Below are positions 44,155 through 51,323 of a DNA stretch of 64,000 nt, one piece after another. Position 1 is the first letter of the stretch, and every line of letters starts with the position of its first letter. Below the pieces are notes generated by a model, which saw nothing but the letters and a program-made list of their open reading frames with translations, was not told where the DNA came from and searched no databases. The translations under genes and the position numbers were made by a program. Origin of the DNA: Nonomuraea roseoviolacea subsp. carminata (GTDB lineage: Bacteria; Actinomycetota; Actinomycetes; Streptosporangiales; Streptosporangiaceae); assembly GCF_024172185.1 (NCBI RefSeq), contig NZ_JAMZEC010000001.1:6541001-6605000 (forward strand), given 5' to 3'.

Positions 44155-44556
44155 TCAGTCGCCCATCAGGGCCGCGGTGATCAGCGCCAGCGCGAACGTG
44201 ACGACCCCGCCGAGGCCGTGCAGCGCCACGGCCAGCACGGGGAAGCGGCGCTCGGCGCCCCGGGCGTGCCGGCCGCCGCCGAGCCAGCGGGTGAACATGA
44301 CGAAGCCCAGCAGCGCGGCCACCGCCAGCACCCCGAAGGCGGTCCACGCGAGCGCCGCGGACCCGGTCAGCAGGTACCCGAACCAGCAGACCAGCGCCCC
44401 GGCGGCCAGCGTGGGATGGGAGAAGACCAGCGCGACCGGGAAGCGGGTGACCTTGGTGGCCTGCTGCCGCAGCCCGCCGCCCGACAGCCACAGATAGAGC
44501 AGGTACGCTCCGGCGAGCGCGGTGCAGATCCATGTCACGGCAGTGGCGAGCCCCAC
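44155..44556 (-). CDS. Small four-helix membrane protein
   Basis: 133 residues with four predicted transmembrane helices: MGLATAVTWICTALAGAYLLYLWL, AAGALVCWFGYLLTGSAALAWTAFGVLAVAALLGFVMF as a pair, and PVLAVALHGLGGVVTFALALITAAL. GTG 44556 follows GGAGG by 5 bases. No catalytic or binding motif is obvious apart from a His in the last helix; the His and the layout vaguely recall CopD or cytochrome-b-like membrane proteins, not enough to name it. Confidence 0.7.
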   Translation of the reverse strand: MGLATAVTWICTALAGAYLLYLWLSGGGLRQQATKVTRFPVALVFSHPTLAAGALVCWFGYLLTGSAALAWTAFGVLAVAALLGFVMFTRWLGGGRHARGAERRFPVLAVALHGLGGVVTFALALITAALMGD

Positions 44557-44697
44557 CCGGGCCTCCTTCGGTCCCCGACCCCAGACGACACGTTAAGCGC
44601 ATCACTCCACGTATGCCATTCGTTACGCCAAAGTGCGATGTCTCGGGCAAAGGCCGCCTGACGGCCGGTTGTCGGAGGCGTGTGCCAAGGTAGAGGA

Positions 44698-45423
44698 GTG
44701 CGTCGCATCTATCCGGACATACAGGACGATCCACCCATCGAGCTGGCCTACGCCTACCCGCCTGACCGGCCGTGGCTGCGCGTCAACATGGTCGCCAGCG
44801 CCGACGGCGCCGCCTGGATGAACGGCCTGTCGGGCGGGCTGTCGGGCAAGGCCGACAAGCGGATCTTCGGCGTGCTGCGGGGGCTCGCCGACGTGGTCGT
44901 CGCCGGCGCCGCCACCGTGCGCGCCGAGGGCTACGGCCCCGCCCGGCCGCGCGAGTCGTGGCGGGCGCTGCGCGAGGGACGGCCCGAGACGCCGCCTCTC
45001 GCGGTGGTCAGCCGCAGCCTCGACCTCGACCTCGACGGCCCGCTGTTCACCGAGGCGATCTCCCGGACGATCGTCGTCACCTGCGCTTCCGCCCCGGCCG
45101 AGCGCCTCGCCGCGGCCAAGTCCGTCGCCGACGTCGTCGTCGCGGGCGAGGAGGTGGTCGACATGGGGACGGCCGTGCGCGAGCTGCACGAGCGGGGGCT
45201 GACCCGGGTGCTGTGCGAGGGCGGGCCGCGGCTCAACGCCCAGCTCGCCGCGGCCGGGCTGCTCGACGAGCTGTGCCTGACGATCAGCCCGCTGCTGCTC
45301 GGCGGCGGCGCGGCGCGCATCCTGAACGGCGAGGCGGCGCTGGTCGGCCTCGGCCTCGGTCAGGTCCTGGAGGAGGACGGCGTGCTGTTCTGCCGGTACA
45401 CGAGGGAGCCGAACCATGACTGA
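44698..45423 (+). CDS. RibD C-terminal-type pyrimidine reductase family protein
   Basis: 241 residues, the dihydrofolate-reductase-like reductase fold of RibD without the deaminase domain. PWLRVNMVASADGAAWMNGLSGGLSGKADKRIFGVLRGLADVVVAGAATVRAEGYGP and LCEGGPRLNAQLAAAGLLDELCLTISPLLLGG are the conserved blocks (NADPH site and EGGP loop). The stand-alone form could serve riboflavin or F420-side chemistry. GTG 44698 follows GAGG. The last 8 bases overlap the ligase gene start, so they are co-transcribed. Confidence 0.9.
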   Translation: MRRIYPDIQDDPPIELAYAYPPDRPWLRVNMVASADGAAWMNGLSGGLSGKADKRIFGVLRGLADVVVAGAATVRAEGYGPARPRESWRALREGRPETPPLAVVSRSLDLDLDGPLFTEAISRTIVVTCASAPAERLAAAKSVADVVVAGEEVVDMGTAVRELHERGLTRVLCEGGPRLNAQLAAAGLLDELCLTISPLLLGGGAARILNGEAALVGLGLGQVLEEDGVLFCRYTREPNHD

Positions 45424-46639
45424 CCCCACCGAGCCCCCGGCCGCCGCCGAGCCCGAGCCCCGGCTCCAGGACGCCGCGCCCACCGCGCCCACCGGGCCGC
45501 CCGCGGCCCCCGGGCCCGAGGCCGAGCCGGAGCCGGTGCCCAACCTGCCGGTCCGGCCGCCCGTGGCGCCCATGCTGGCCAAGCCGGTCAAGGCCATGCC
45601 CAAGCAGGACGGCACCCTGTTCTACGAGCCCAAGTGGGACGGCTTCCGCTGCATCGTCTTCCGCGACGGCGACGAGGTCTACCTCGGCAGCCGCAACGAG
45701 CGGCCGTTCACCCGCTACTTCCCGGAGCTGGTCGAGGCGGTCAAGGCCGAGCTGCCCGAACGGGTCGTGATCGACGGCGAGATCGTGCTGCCGCGCGGCT
45801 CCCAGCTCGACTTCGACGCCCTCCAGCAACGCATCCACCCCGCCGCCTCGCGGGTCAGGATGCTGGCCGAGCAGACGCCGGCCTCGTTCGTCGCCTTCGA
45901 CCTGCTGGCGCTCGGCGACGAGTCATACCTCGACCTGCCCTTCGCCGAGCGCCGCGCCCGCCTGGAGGGCGTCTTCGGCCGGGCCGGCCACTCGGTGCGG
46001 CTCACGCCCGTCACGCGCGACGACGGGCAGGCGGGGGAGTGGTTCGAGATGTTCGAGGGGGCGGGGCTCGACGGCATCATCGTCAAGCCCGGCGACCAGC
46101 CCTACGTCCCCGACAAGCGCACCATGTTCAAGGTCAAGCACGAGCGCACGGCCGACGTCGTGGTGGCCGGCTACCGCGAGCACAAGACCGGGCCGATCGT
46201 CGGCTCGCTGCTGCTCGGCCTGTACGGGCCCGACGGGCGGCTGCACCACGTGGGCGTGGCCGCCTCGTTCCCGATGGCGCGCCGGGCCGAGCTGGTGGAG
46301 GAGCTCAAGCCGTACCTCGCCGAGCTCAGCGAGCACCCGTGGGGGCACTGGGCCGAGCAGGCGGCGGCCACCGTCGGCCAGCCGGCCGCCGGTCCGGCCA
46401 CGGGCGGGCAGCGGGTCCCCGGCGCGATCTCGCGGTGGAGCGCGAAGAAGGACCTGTCGTTCATCCCGCTGCGGCCCGAGCTGGTCATCGAGGTGGCCTA
46501 CGACCAGATGGAGGGCGACCGGTTCCGGCACACCGCCCACTGGCGCCGCGCAAGGCCCGACCGCACGCCCGAGTCGTGCACGTACGAGCAGCTTGAGCGG
46601 CCGGTCTCGTACAACCTGGACGACATCCTGGCCCGCTGA
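45416..46639 (+). CDS. ATP-dependent DNA ligase (LigC-like)
   Basis: 407 residues. A ~45-residue Pro/Ala/Glu-rich leader precedes the nucleotidyltransferase core. The adenylated Lys73 is in motif I EPKWDGFR; motif III is FVAFDLLAL, motif IV DGIIVKPGDQPY and motif V MFKVKHERTADVVV. An OB-fold follows to about 390 (VGVAASFPMARR ... LVIEVAYDQMEGDRFRH). This is the LigC class found beside or apart from LigD in actinobacteria, used in base-excision or end-joining repair. The start overlaps the preceding reductase gene by 8 bases. Confidence 0.94.
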   Translation: MTDPTEPPAAAEPEPRLQDAAPTAPTGPPAAPGPEAEPEPVPNLPVRPPVAPMLAKPVKAMPKQDGTLFYEPKWDGFRCIVFRDGDEVYLGSRNERPFTRYFPELVEAVKAELPERVVIDGEIVLPRGSQLDFDALQQRIHPAASRVRMLAEQTPASFVAFDLLALGDESYLDLPFAERRARLEGVFGRAGHSVRLTPVTRDDGQAGEWFEMFEGAGLDGIIVKPGDQPYVPDKRTMFKVKHERTADVVVAGYREHKTGPIVGSLLLGLYGPDGRLHHVGVAASFPMARRAELVEELKPYLAELSEHPWGHWAEQAAATVGQPAAGPATGGQRVPGAISRWSAKKDLSFIPLRPELVIEVAYDQMEGDRFRHTAHWRRARPDRTPESCTYEQLERPVSYNLDDILAR

Positions 46640-46689
46640 GTCGCATCTGTGCCTTGCCGAGACGGACGCATCACGCTATATCTCGACAC

Positions 46690-47031
46690 ATGAGCACCGG
46701 TGATGAGCTTCGTGCCGCCGTGGCCGCCCGCCGCGACCTCGGCCCCGACTTCGAGGACGCCCTCATCGAGTCGTTCCTCGACAAGATGGGCAAGGAGGTC
46801 GACCGGCGGGTGGACGAACGGCTGGCCGCCATCCCGAAGGCCGAGGAACTGGCCGGACGGTCCAAGGCCGCCTACGGCCAGCGGCTCGCGCTCGCGATCG
46901 TCTCGCTGAGCCTGGGCACGGTGGCGACGATCGCGCTGAGCATCCAGGGCACCGCCGTGTGGGGCATCCTGGGGATCTGGTTCGCGATCATCGCGGTCAA
47001 CGGCATCTTCGGCACCGAGCGCCGCCCCTGA
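46690..47031 (+). CDS. Small two-helix membrane protein with a soluble N-terminus
   Basis: 113 residues. The N-terminal ~60 are charged and helical (DELRAAVAARRDLGPDFEDALIESFLDKMGKEVDRRVDERL), possibly a coiled coil. Two closely spaced transmembrane segments follow (LALAIVSLSLGTVATIALSIQG and VWGILGIWFAIIAVNGIFG). There is no RBS before ATG 46690; a TATATC hexamer stands 7 bases upstream. Resembles small DUF-type integral membrane proteins seen in actinomycetes; function unknown. Confidence 0.8.
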   Translation: MSTGDELRAAVAARRDLGPDFEDALIESFLDKMGKEVDRRVDERLAAIPKAEELAGRSKAAYGQRLALAIVSLSLGTVATIALSIQGTAVWGILGIWFAIIAVNGIFGTERRP

Positions 47032-47043
47032 CCCGGAGCGGGG

Positions 47044-47091
47044 CGGCGTCCCCGACCCGGCGCCGGGCGGCGTCCCCGACCTGGCGCCGGG
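47044..47091. repeat. 24-base tandem repeat, two copies
   Basis: CGGCGTCCCCGACC followed by CGGCGCCGGG occurs at 47044-47067 and again, with one change, at 47068-47091. It lies between convergent genes. Confidence 0.6.
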
Positions 47092-47116
47092 CGGGCGCCG
47101 GTGCCGGTGCCGGCTG

Positions 47117-48481
47117 TCAGGCGTCCGGGCTCAGCTTGAGCCGCGCCTCGGTGACGAGGTCGCGGGCGTAGTCGTCGTCGCTCTCGGCCAGCACCCGCTC
47201 GACGCCCCGCGCCGCCCGGGCGTCCCCGCGCTCGGCCAGGCCACGCGTGGCCTCGGCGACCGTCCGCAGGTCGGTGTCGTCCAGGCGGGCCGCCAGCGCC
47301 TCACGGATCTCCGGCGTGTCGGCCTCCAGCGAGGCCAGGCCCGAGGTGGCCCAGTCGCGCACCTCCTCGTCGTCGTCGCGGGTCATCGCGACGAGCAGGG
47401 CCAGCCCCTCGGCGTGGTCGGGCGGCAGCACGTCGGCCAGCGCGATCGCGTCGGTCATCGTGCGCCGGTGCCCCGGCCGGTTGACGATGTCGAGCACCTG
47501 CGGCAGCGCGCGCGGGTCGCCCTGGTGGCCGAGGGCCGACAGCACCGACCTGAGCACCTGCGGGTTGCTCTCCGTGGTGGCCATCCGCTGCAGCAGCGGC
47601 AGCGTCCGCTCCAGGTACGGCTTGCCGCCGTCCTCGTCCACGCCGTACTGGGCGATCGCGTCCACGCCGAACTCCCGCTCCCGGGCGTCCTCGCTCGCGC
47701 ACAGCCGGGCCAGCGCCTCGTAGGTCTCCTCGTCGCCCCGCCGCCCCAGCGCGTCGGCCACGATCCACCAGGTCTCGGCGTCCTCGTCGGTGTCGCGGTG
47801 CGCCAGCGCCCGCGCGACCAGCCGGTCGACCGGCGCGTGGACGCCGGTGGCCTCCTCCAGCAGGGTGGCGATCGCCGCGTGCCCGCGCTGCGCCTGCACC
47901 TGCTCGCTCTGCTCGCCGTCGGCCGAGCGGCCCGCCACGGTCACCAGCTCGGTGCCGTCCTTGGCGAACTGCCGGGCCACCACGTACTCCCAGTCGTCCT
48001 GCCCGATCTGGTCGAGCAGCGCGCTCTCCAGGTGCACGCCCACCCAGTCGGCCGCCACGTCCAGCGGGGTGTCGCCGTCGCCGTCGTACTTCGTCGCGTC
48101 GGCGCCGCTGTCCAGCAGCACCCGCACCACGCCGAGCGCGCCGCGCCGGGCGGCGAGCGTGAGCGCCGTGTCGCCGTCGTCGTTCGTGACGTCCACCTCG
48201 GCCCCGGCCTCCACCAGGAGCCGGGCGGTGTCGGCGTGGCCGTTGGCCGCGGCCCACAGCAGCGCGGTCCAGCCGCCCTCCTCGCGGCCGTTGACGTCGG
48301 CCCCGGCGGCCAGCAGCGCCCGGGCGGCCTCGACCCGGTCCCACGAGGCCGCCGCGCACAGCGGCAGCCCCTCGTCCTCTCCCTCGCTCGGCCGGTTGGG
48401 GTCGGCGCCCCCGGCGAGCAGCTCGCTCACGGTCTCCGACTCGCCGTTCAACGCGGCCCGGTAGAGCTTCTCCTCATGCAT
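47117..48481 (-). CDS. Ankyrin-repeat and HEAT-repeat fusion protein
   Basis: 454 residues. The N-terminal half (about 1-160) has four or five ankyrin repeats, such as GADPNRPSEGEDEGLPLCAA, GADVNGREEGGWTALLWAAANGHADTARLLVEAGAEVDVTNDDGDTALTLAARRGALGVVRVLLDSGAD. The C-terminal half (about 200-450) is an alpha-solenoid of HEAT-like repeats (LARLCASEDAREREFGVDAIAQYG, VLRSVLSALGHQGDPRALPQVLDIV). Very acidic; no enzymatic domain. ATG 48481 is set by the TAGTGT box 7 bases upstream and divergence from the DUF1707 gene. Probably a protein-interaction scaffold. Confidence 0.9.
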   Translation of the reverse strand: MHEEKLYRAALNGESETVSELLAGGADPNRPSEGEDEGLPLCAAASWDRVEAARALLAAGADVNGREEGGWTALLWAAANGHADTARLLVEAGAEVDVTNDDGDTALTLAARRGALGVVRVLLDSGADATKYDGDGDTPLDVAADWVGVHLESALLDQIGQDDWEYVVARQFAKDGTELVTVAGRSADGEQSEQVQAQRGHAAIATLLEEATGVHAPVDRLVARALAHRDTDEDAETWWIVADALGRRGDEETYEALARLCASEDAREREFGVDAIAQYGVDEDGGKPYLERTLPLLQRMATTESNPQVLRSVLSALGHQGDPRALPQVLDIVNRPGHRRTMTDAIALADVLPPDHAEGLALLVAMTRDDDEEVRDWATSGLASLEADTPEIREALAARLDDTDLRTVAEATRGLAERGDARAARGVERVLAESDDDYARDLVTEARLKLSPDA

Positions 48482-48488
48482 GCATCGG

Positions 48489-48494
48489 ACACTA
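48489..48494 (-). promoter_or_regulatory. -10 box of a probable leaderless ANK/HEAT transcript
   Basis: On the minus strand TAGTGT ends 7 bases before ATG 48481; no RBS is present. Confidence 0.5.
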
Positions 48495-48618
48495 GCCCAG
48501 CTCAACCCCCACCCCGGACCGCCACCGCCGGGCGCACGGTTCGGAGCATGGTCCGAAAGGGGCACGGTGCACGGCGGTGTTCCTCCCGGGGGAGGAGGAG
48601 ACGGCCGGCGAAACGCGA

Positions 48619-48624
48619 TATGTT
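48619..48624 (+). promoter_or_regulatory. -10 box of a probable leaderless DUF1707 transcript
   Basis: TATGTT ends 7 bases before ATG 48632; no RBS is present. Confidence 0.5.
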
Positions 48625-48631
48625 GCGTCTC

Positions 48632-49357
48632 ATGACCGACCCTGGAGGAGTGCGCGCGTCCGACGCCGAGCGCGAGGCCGTCGTGGAGCGACTCCGCGTG
48701 GCCTCCGTGGAGGGCCGCCTCTCGCTGGCCGAGCTGACCGACCGCACCGAGGCCGCCTACAGCGCCGCCACCCACGCCGAGCTGGCCCTGCTCACCGAGG
48801 ACCTGCCGGACGCCGGGCCGGCCGCGGCGTTCCCCGCCGCCGTCCCGCGGCCGGCCGAGCGCAGAAGGCGGTGGTTCGTGGGCGTGATGGGCGACACCAA
48901 GCGGCGCGGCGCCTGGCGGATCGACCAGGAGCTCGGCGCGGTGGCCGTGATGGGGGACGTGCTGCTCGACCTGCGCGAGGCCGAGGCCCGCACCGACGTG
49001 GTGGACATCACGGCCGTCTCCGTGATGGGCGACGTCAAGATCATCGTCCCGGACGGCGTGCACGTGGACCTCGACGGCATGGCCGTCATGGGCGACAAGC
49101 GGGTGGACGTGCTGCAGGCGGCCCCGGGCATGAACGTGCCGGTGGTGCGGGTCCGCGCGTACGCGGTGATGGGGGATGTGAAGGTGGTCGGCGACTCGCG
49201 CGCGCAGCCGGTGCGGCGCGGGTTCGCGGCCTGGCGCGAGCACTGGAGGCGGCTGCACGGCGACGACTGGCGCGACGGCAACCGCGGCCTCCTCGGCGAC
49301 GACGGCAACCGCGGCCTCCCCGGCGACGACGGCCGCCGGGGCCCGCTCGGCCACTGA
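48632..49357 (+). CDS. DUF1707 and LiaF-like domain protein
   Basis: 241 residues. The N-terminal DUF1707 (about 8-62: RASDAEREAVVERLRVASVEGRLSLAELTDRTEAAYSAATHAELALLTEDLP) is joined to a LiaF/cell-wall-response-like beta domain with repeated VMGD elements (FVGVMGDTKRRG, VAVMGDVLLDL, VSVMGDVKIIVPDGVHVDLDGMAVMGDKRVD, YAVMGDVKVVG). A collagen-like tail of 9-residue GDDGNRGLP repeats ends the protein. No TM helix is evident, so it probably acts in the cytosol or at the membrane face in envelope-stress sensing, as suggested for LiaF relatives. Confidence 0.87.
   Translation: MTDPGGVRASDAEREAVVERLRVASVEGRLSLAELTDRTEAAYSAATHAELALLTEDLPDAGPAAAFPAAVPRPAERRRRWFVGVMGDTKRRGAWRIDQELGAVAVMGDVLLDLREAEARTDVVDITAVSVMGDVKIIVPDGVHVDLDGMAVMGDKRVDVLQAAPGMNVPVVRVRAYAVMGDVKVVGDSRAQPVRRGFAAWREHWRRLHGDDWRDGNRGLLGDDGNRGLPGDDGRRGPLGH
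49295..49348 (+). repeat. 27-base in-frame repeats in the DUF1707 gene tail
   Basis: Units beginning GGCGACGACGGC start at 49295 and 49322, with a diverged copy before them. Each encodes nine residues of GDDG[N/R]RG type. Confidence 0.6.
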
Positions 49358-49449
49358 CCGCCCGCGCTCAGGCCGCCCGCGCTCAGGACCGCCCGTGCCC
49401 GGGACCGCCCGCGCTCAGGACCGCCCGTGCTCAGGCCGCCCGTGCTCAG
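49356..49449. repeat. 15-16-base minisatellite spanning two convergent stop codons
   Basis: Six units of GACCGCCCGCGCTCAG type (16, 15, 16, 16, 16, 15 bases; starts 49356, 49372, 49387, 49403, 49419, 49435) fill the whole gap between the DUF1707 stop and the chelatase stop. The last unit contains the chelatase stop codon. Confidence 0.85.
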
Positions 49450-50240
49450 GAGGCGGCGGCCTCCGCGGGTGCGCGCAGGGCGGCGTCGTAGCGTTCCAGC
49501 AGCACCCGCGCGATCTCGGGGGCGGGGCCGAGCACGTCGGCCACCACGTCGGCGCCCGCGGCGAGCGTCGCCCGGCGCACCTTGTCGGCGAACAGCCCCG
49601 GAGCCAGCAGGTACGGCGCGACGGCCACGCGCGGCGCGCCCGCCTCCCGCAGCAGCCGCACCGCCTCCTCCGGCGTCGGCGTCGCGGCCGACGCGTACGC
49701 CGGGACGACGCCCCACCAGCCGCCGGACAGCGCCCACTCGCCGGCCACGCGCGCCACGACCGCGTTGGCCCGGGCGTCGCTGGAACCGGCCGACACCAGC
49801 ACCACGGCCGTCCCGCGGTCGCGCGGCGCCACCCCGGCCTCGGCCAGGCGCCGCTCCAGCGCGCCCACCAACAGCGGGTGCGGCCCGAGCGTGGCGCCGT
49901 AGCGGACGCGCAGCCGCGGCTCGCGCGCCCGCACCTCGTTCAGCGCCGACGGCAGGTCGACGCGCGAGTGGTACGCCTCGGTCAGCAGCAGCGGCAGCAC
50001 CACGGCCTCGCCCAGCCCGGCCAGCGCCTGGCCCAGGCTCGGCGCGGCGTGGTCCAGGTAGGCCGAGCGGACCGGCAGGCCCGGCCGGGCCCGCCGCACC
50101 TCGTCCAGCAGCGCCTCCACGACGGCCGCGGCGCGCGGGTCGCGCGAGCCGTGCGCCACCGCCACCAGAGGCGGCCGCGGGCCCGCCCCGTCTGCCAACG
50201 GGGCGGGCCACATGCCGGGGACTACAGGTGAATGCCGCAT
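49446..50240 (-). CDS. Sirohydrochlorin chelatase (CbiX/SirB type)
   Basis: 264 residues with two CbiX domains: LVAVAHGSRDPRAAAVVEALLDEVRRARPGLPVRSAYLDHAAPSLGQAL (metal-binding His in AHGSRD), LPLLLTEAYHSRVDLPSAL, and a second half with VVLVSAGSSDARANAV and VAPYLLAPGLFADKV. It inserts Fe(II), or Co(II) in B12 routes, into sirohydrochlorin. In this operon it should supply siroheme to the sulfite reductase. ATG 50240 has GGGGAAGG 5 bases upstream and overlaps the end of cysH by 19 bases. Confidence 0.9.
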   Translation of the reverse strand: MRHSPVVPGMWPAPLADGAGPRPPLVAVAHGSRDPRAAAVVEALLDEVRRARPGLPVRSAYLDHAAPSLGQALAGLGEAVVLPLLLTEAYHSRVDLPSALNEVRAREPRLRVRYGATLGPHPLLVGALERRLAEAGVAPRDRGTAVVLVSAGSSDARANAVVARVAGEWALSGGWWGVVPAYASAATPTPEEAVRLLREAGAPRVAVAPYLLAPGLFADKVRRATLAAGADVVADVLGPAPEIARVLLERYDAALRAPAEAAAS

Positions 50241-50950
50241 TCGACCTTCCCCAGCCCCGCCCAGCGGCCGCTGCGCGGGTCCTCGCCCTCCGCGACCTGC
50301 CGGGTGCAGGGGGCGCAGCCGATCGAGGGGTAGTTGTCGTAGTGGAGCGGGTTGATGAGCACCCCGTTGTCGGCGATGTAGTTGTCGACCTCCTCCTGGG
50401 TCCACCGCGCGATCGGGTTGACCTTGACCATCTGCCGCTTGGCGTCCCATTCGACGACCTTGGTGCCGGCCCTGGTGGGCGACTCGTCGCGGCGGATGCC
50501 GGAGATCCACGCGAGGTACGGCTCCAGCGCGCGGTTGAGCGGCTCGACCTTGCGCAGGTAGCAGCACAGGTCGGGGTTGCGGCCGAACAGGCGCGGGCCG
50601 AGGTCGCGCTCCTGCTCCTCGACCGTGCGCGACGGCTTGATGTCGATCACGTTGACGTCGTAGACCTGCCGGACGGCGTCCCGGGTGCCGACCGTCTCGG
50701 CGAAGTGGTAGCCCGTGTCGATGAACAGCACGTCCACGCCGGGCTTGACCCGGCTCACCAGGTCGATGAGCAGCGCGTCGCTCATCGACGAGGTCAGGCA
50801 CAGCCGGTCGCCGAACGTGGCCGCCGCCCAGCGGATGATCTCGCGGGCGGGCGCGTCCTCCAGGAACACGGCGGCCGACTCGACGATGTCCTGCAGGTCG
50901 AGGGTGCCGCGCTGACTCCGGAGTCCGACCTCGATGTCCACCAGCGTCAT
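50222..50950 (-). CDS. cysH: Phosphoadenylyl/adenylyl-sulfate reductase
   Basis: 242 residues. LCLTSSMSDALLIDLV is the PP-loop, DVLFIDTGYHFAET and WISGIRRDESPTR bind the substrate. Two Cys pairs, Cys129-Cys130 and Cys212/Cys215 (IGCAPCTR), mark the [4Fe-4S] APS-reductase subclass, and Cys238 in ECGIHL is the nucleophile. It reduces APS to sulfite with thioredoxin. ATG 50950 is chosen for the GGGAG 5 bases upstream; ATG 50962 is also in frame. An IS-like right end lies just upstream, between cysH and the sulfite-reductase genes. Confidence 0.93.
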   Translation of the reverse strand: MTLVDIEVGLRSQRGTLDLQDIVESAAVFLEDAPAREIIRWAAATFGDRLCLTSSMSDALLIDLVSRVKPGVDVLFIDTGYHFAETVGTRDAVRQVYDVNVIDIKPSRTVEEQERDLGPRLFGRNPDLCCYLRKVEPLNRALEPYLAWISGIRRDESPTRAGTKVVEWDAKRQMVKVNPIARWTQEEVDNYIADNGVLINPLHYDNYPSIGCAPCTRQVAEGEDPRSGRWAGLGKVECGIHL

Positions 50951-50996
50951 ATCGTCTCCCATGAATCGCCGGAAACCCCAGCGAGGTTCGTAGTAA

Positions 50997-51183
50997 CGTC
51001 GCCCTCGTGCTTGGGCGGATGTTGCGTCCGGGCACCTACCGCCGGGCTGGCGGGATGTGAAGCCTGTGGAGGCCACGTAAGTCCCTGGCTCGGGTTCGTC
51101 CCGGGGGCAGTCGCCGGTGAATCAGGAAGGCTCGGCCTGCGAAGGTCGTGAGCCCATGGCTTCGGCCGTGTGGCGGAGGTCAA
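50997..51183 (+). mobile_element. IS200/IS605-like right end with TnpB omega-RNA-like scaffold (remnant)
   Basis: On the plus strand a short open tail ending DVKPVEAT stops at 51080. It is followed by a run of hairpins: GCCT-GTGG-AGGC (51062-51073), CTCGGG-TTCGT-CCCGGG (51089-51105), GGCTC...GAGCC with an inner GGCCT/AGGTC (51129-51154) and CATGGC-TTCG-GCCGTG (51155-51170). The sequence ends GGAGGTCAA at 51183. AATCAGGAAG upstream of a terminal hairpin, and a TCAA end, is the layout I associate with right ends and omega RNAs of actinobacterial tnpB elements. No tnpB body is present. The TCAA supplies the stop codon of the zinc-ribbon gene. Confidence 0.55.
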
Positions 51184-51323
51184 ATGTTCACTCCGATCCC
51201 CAGGAACTTCAGCTTGAAAGCGCGGGCGCAGGAGCGGCAGTACCAGCCGCCGTCACCCTCGTACGGTTCGAGGTCCTCGTCGCCGCAGTACGGGCAGTGG
51301 AACGGGACGGCGCGCTCGCTCAT
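51180..51323 (-). CDS. 47-residue zinc-ribbon protein coupled to sulfite reductase
   Basis: Two CxxC knuckles are spaced for zinc or iron: FHCPYCGDEDL and WYCRSCARAFKLKFLG. ATG 51323 overlaps the sulfite-reductase stop (ATGA). I recall similar short proteins next to sulfite reductase in other actinomycetes. Possible roles are redox partner, assembly factor or rubredoxin-like electron carrier; none is shown. The last codons (IGVNI) and the TGA lie at the junction with the IS-like right end, so the C-terminus may have been altered by the insertion. Confidence 0.8.
   Translation of the reverse strand: MSERAVPFHCPYCGDEDLEPYEGDGGWYCRSCARAFKLKFLGIGVNI

Noticed and set aside
50951..51179. Cobalamin or SAM riboswitch upstream of cysH
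   Set aside because: The hairpins are oriented on the plus strand, away from cysH, and the conserved B12/SAM core motifs are absent; an IS200/IS605-like end fits better.
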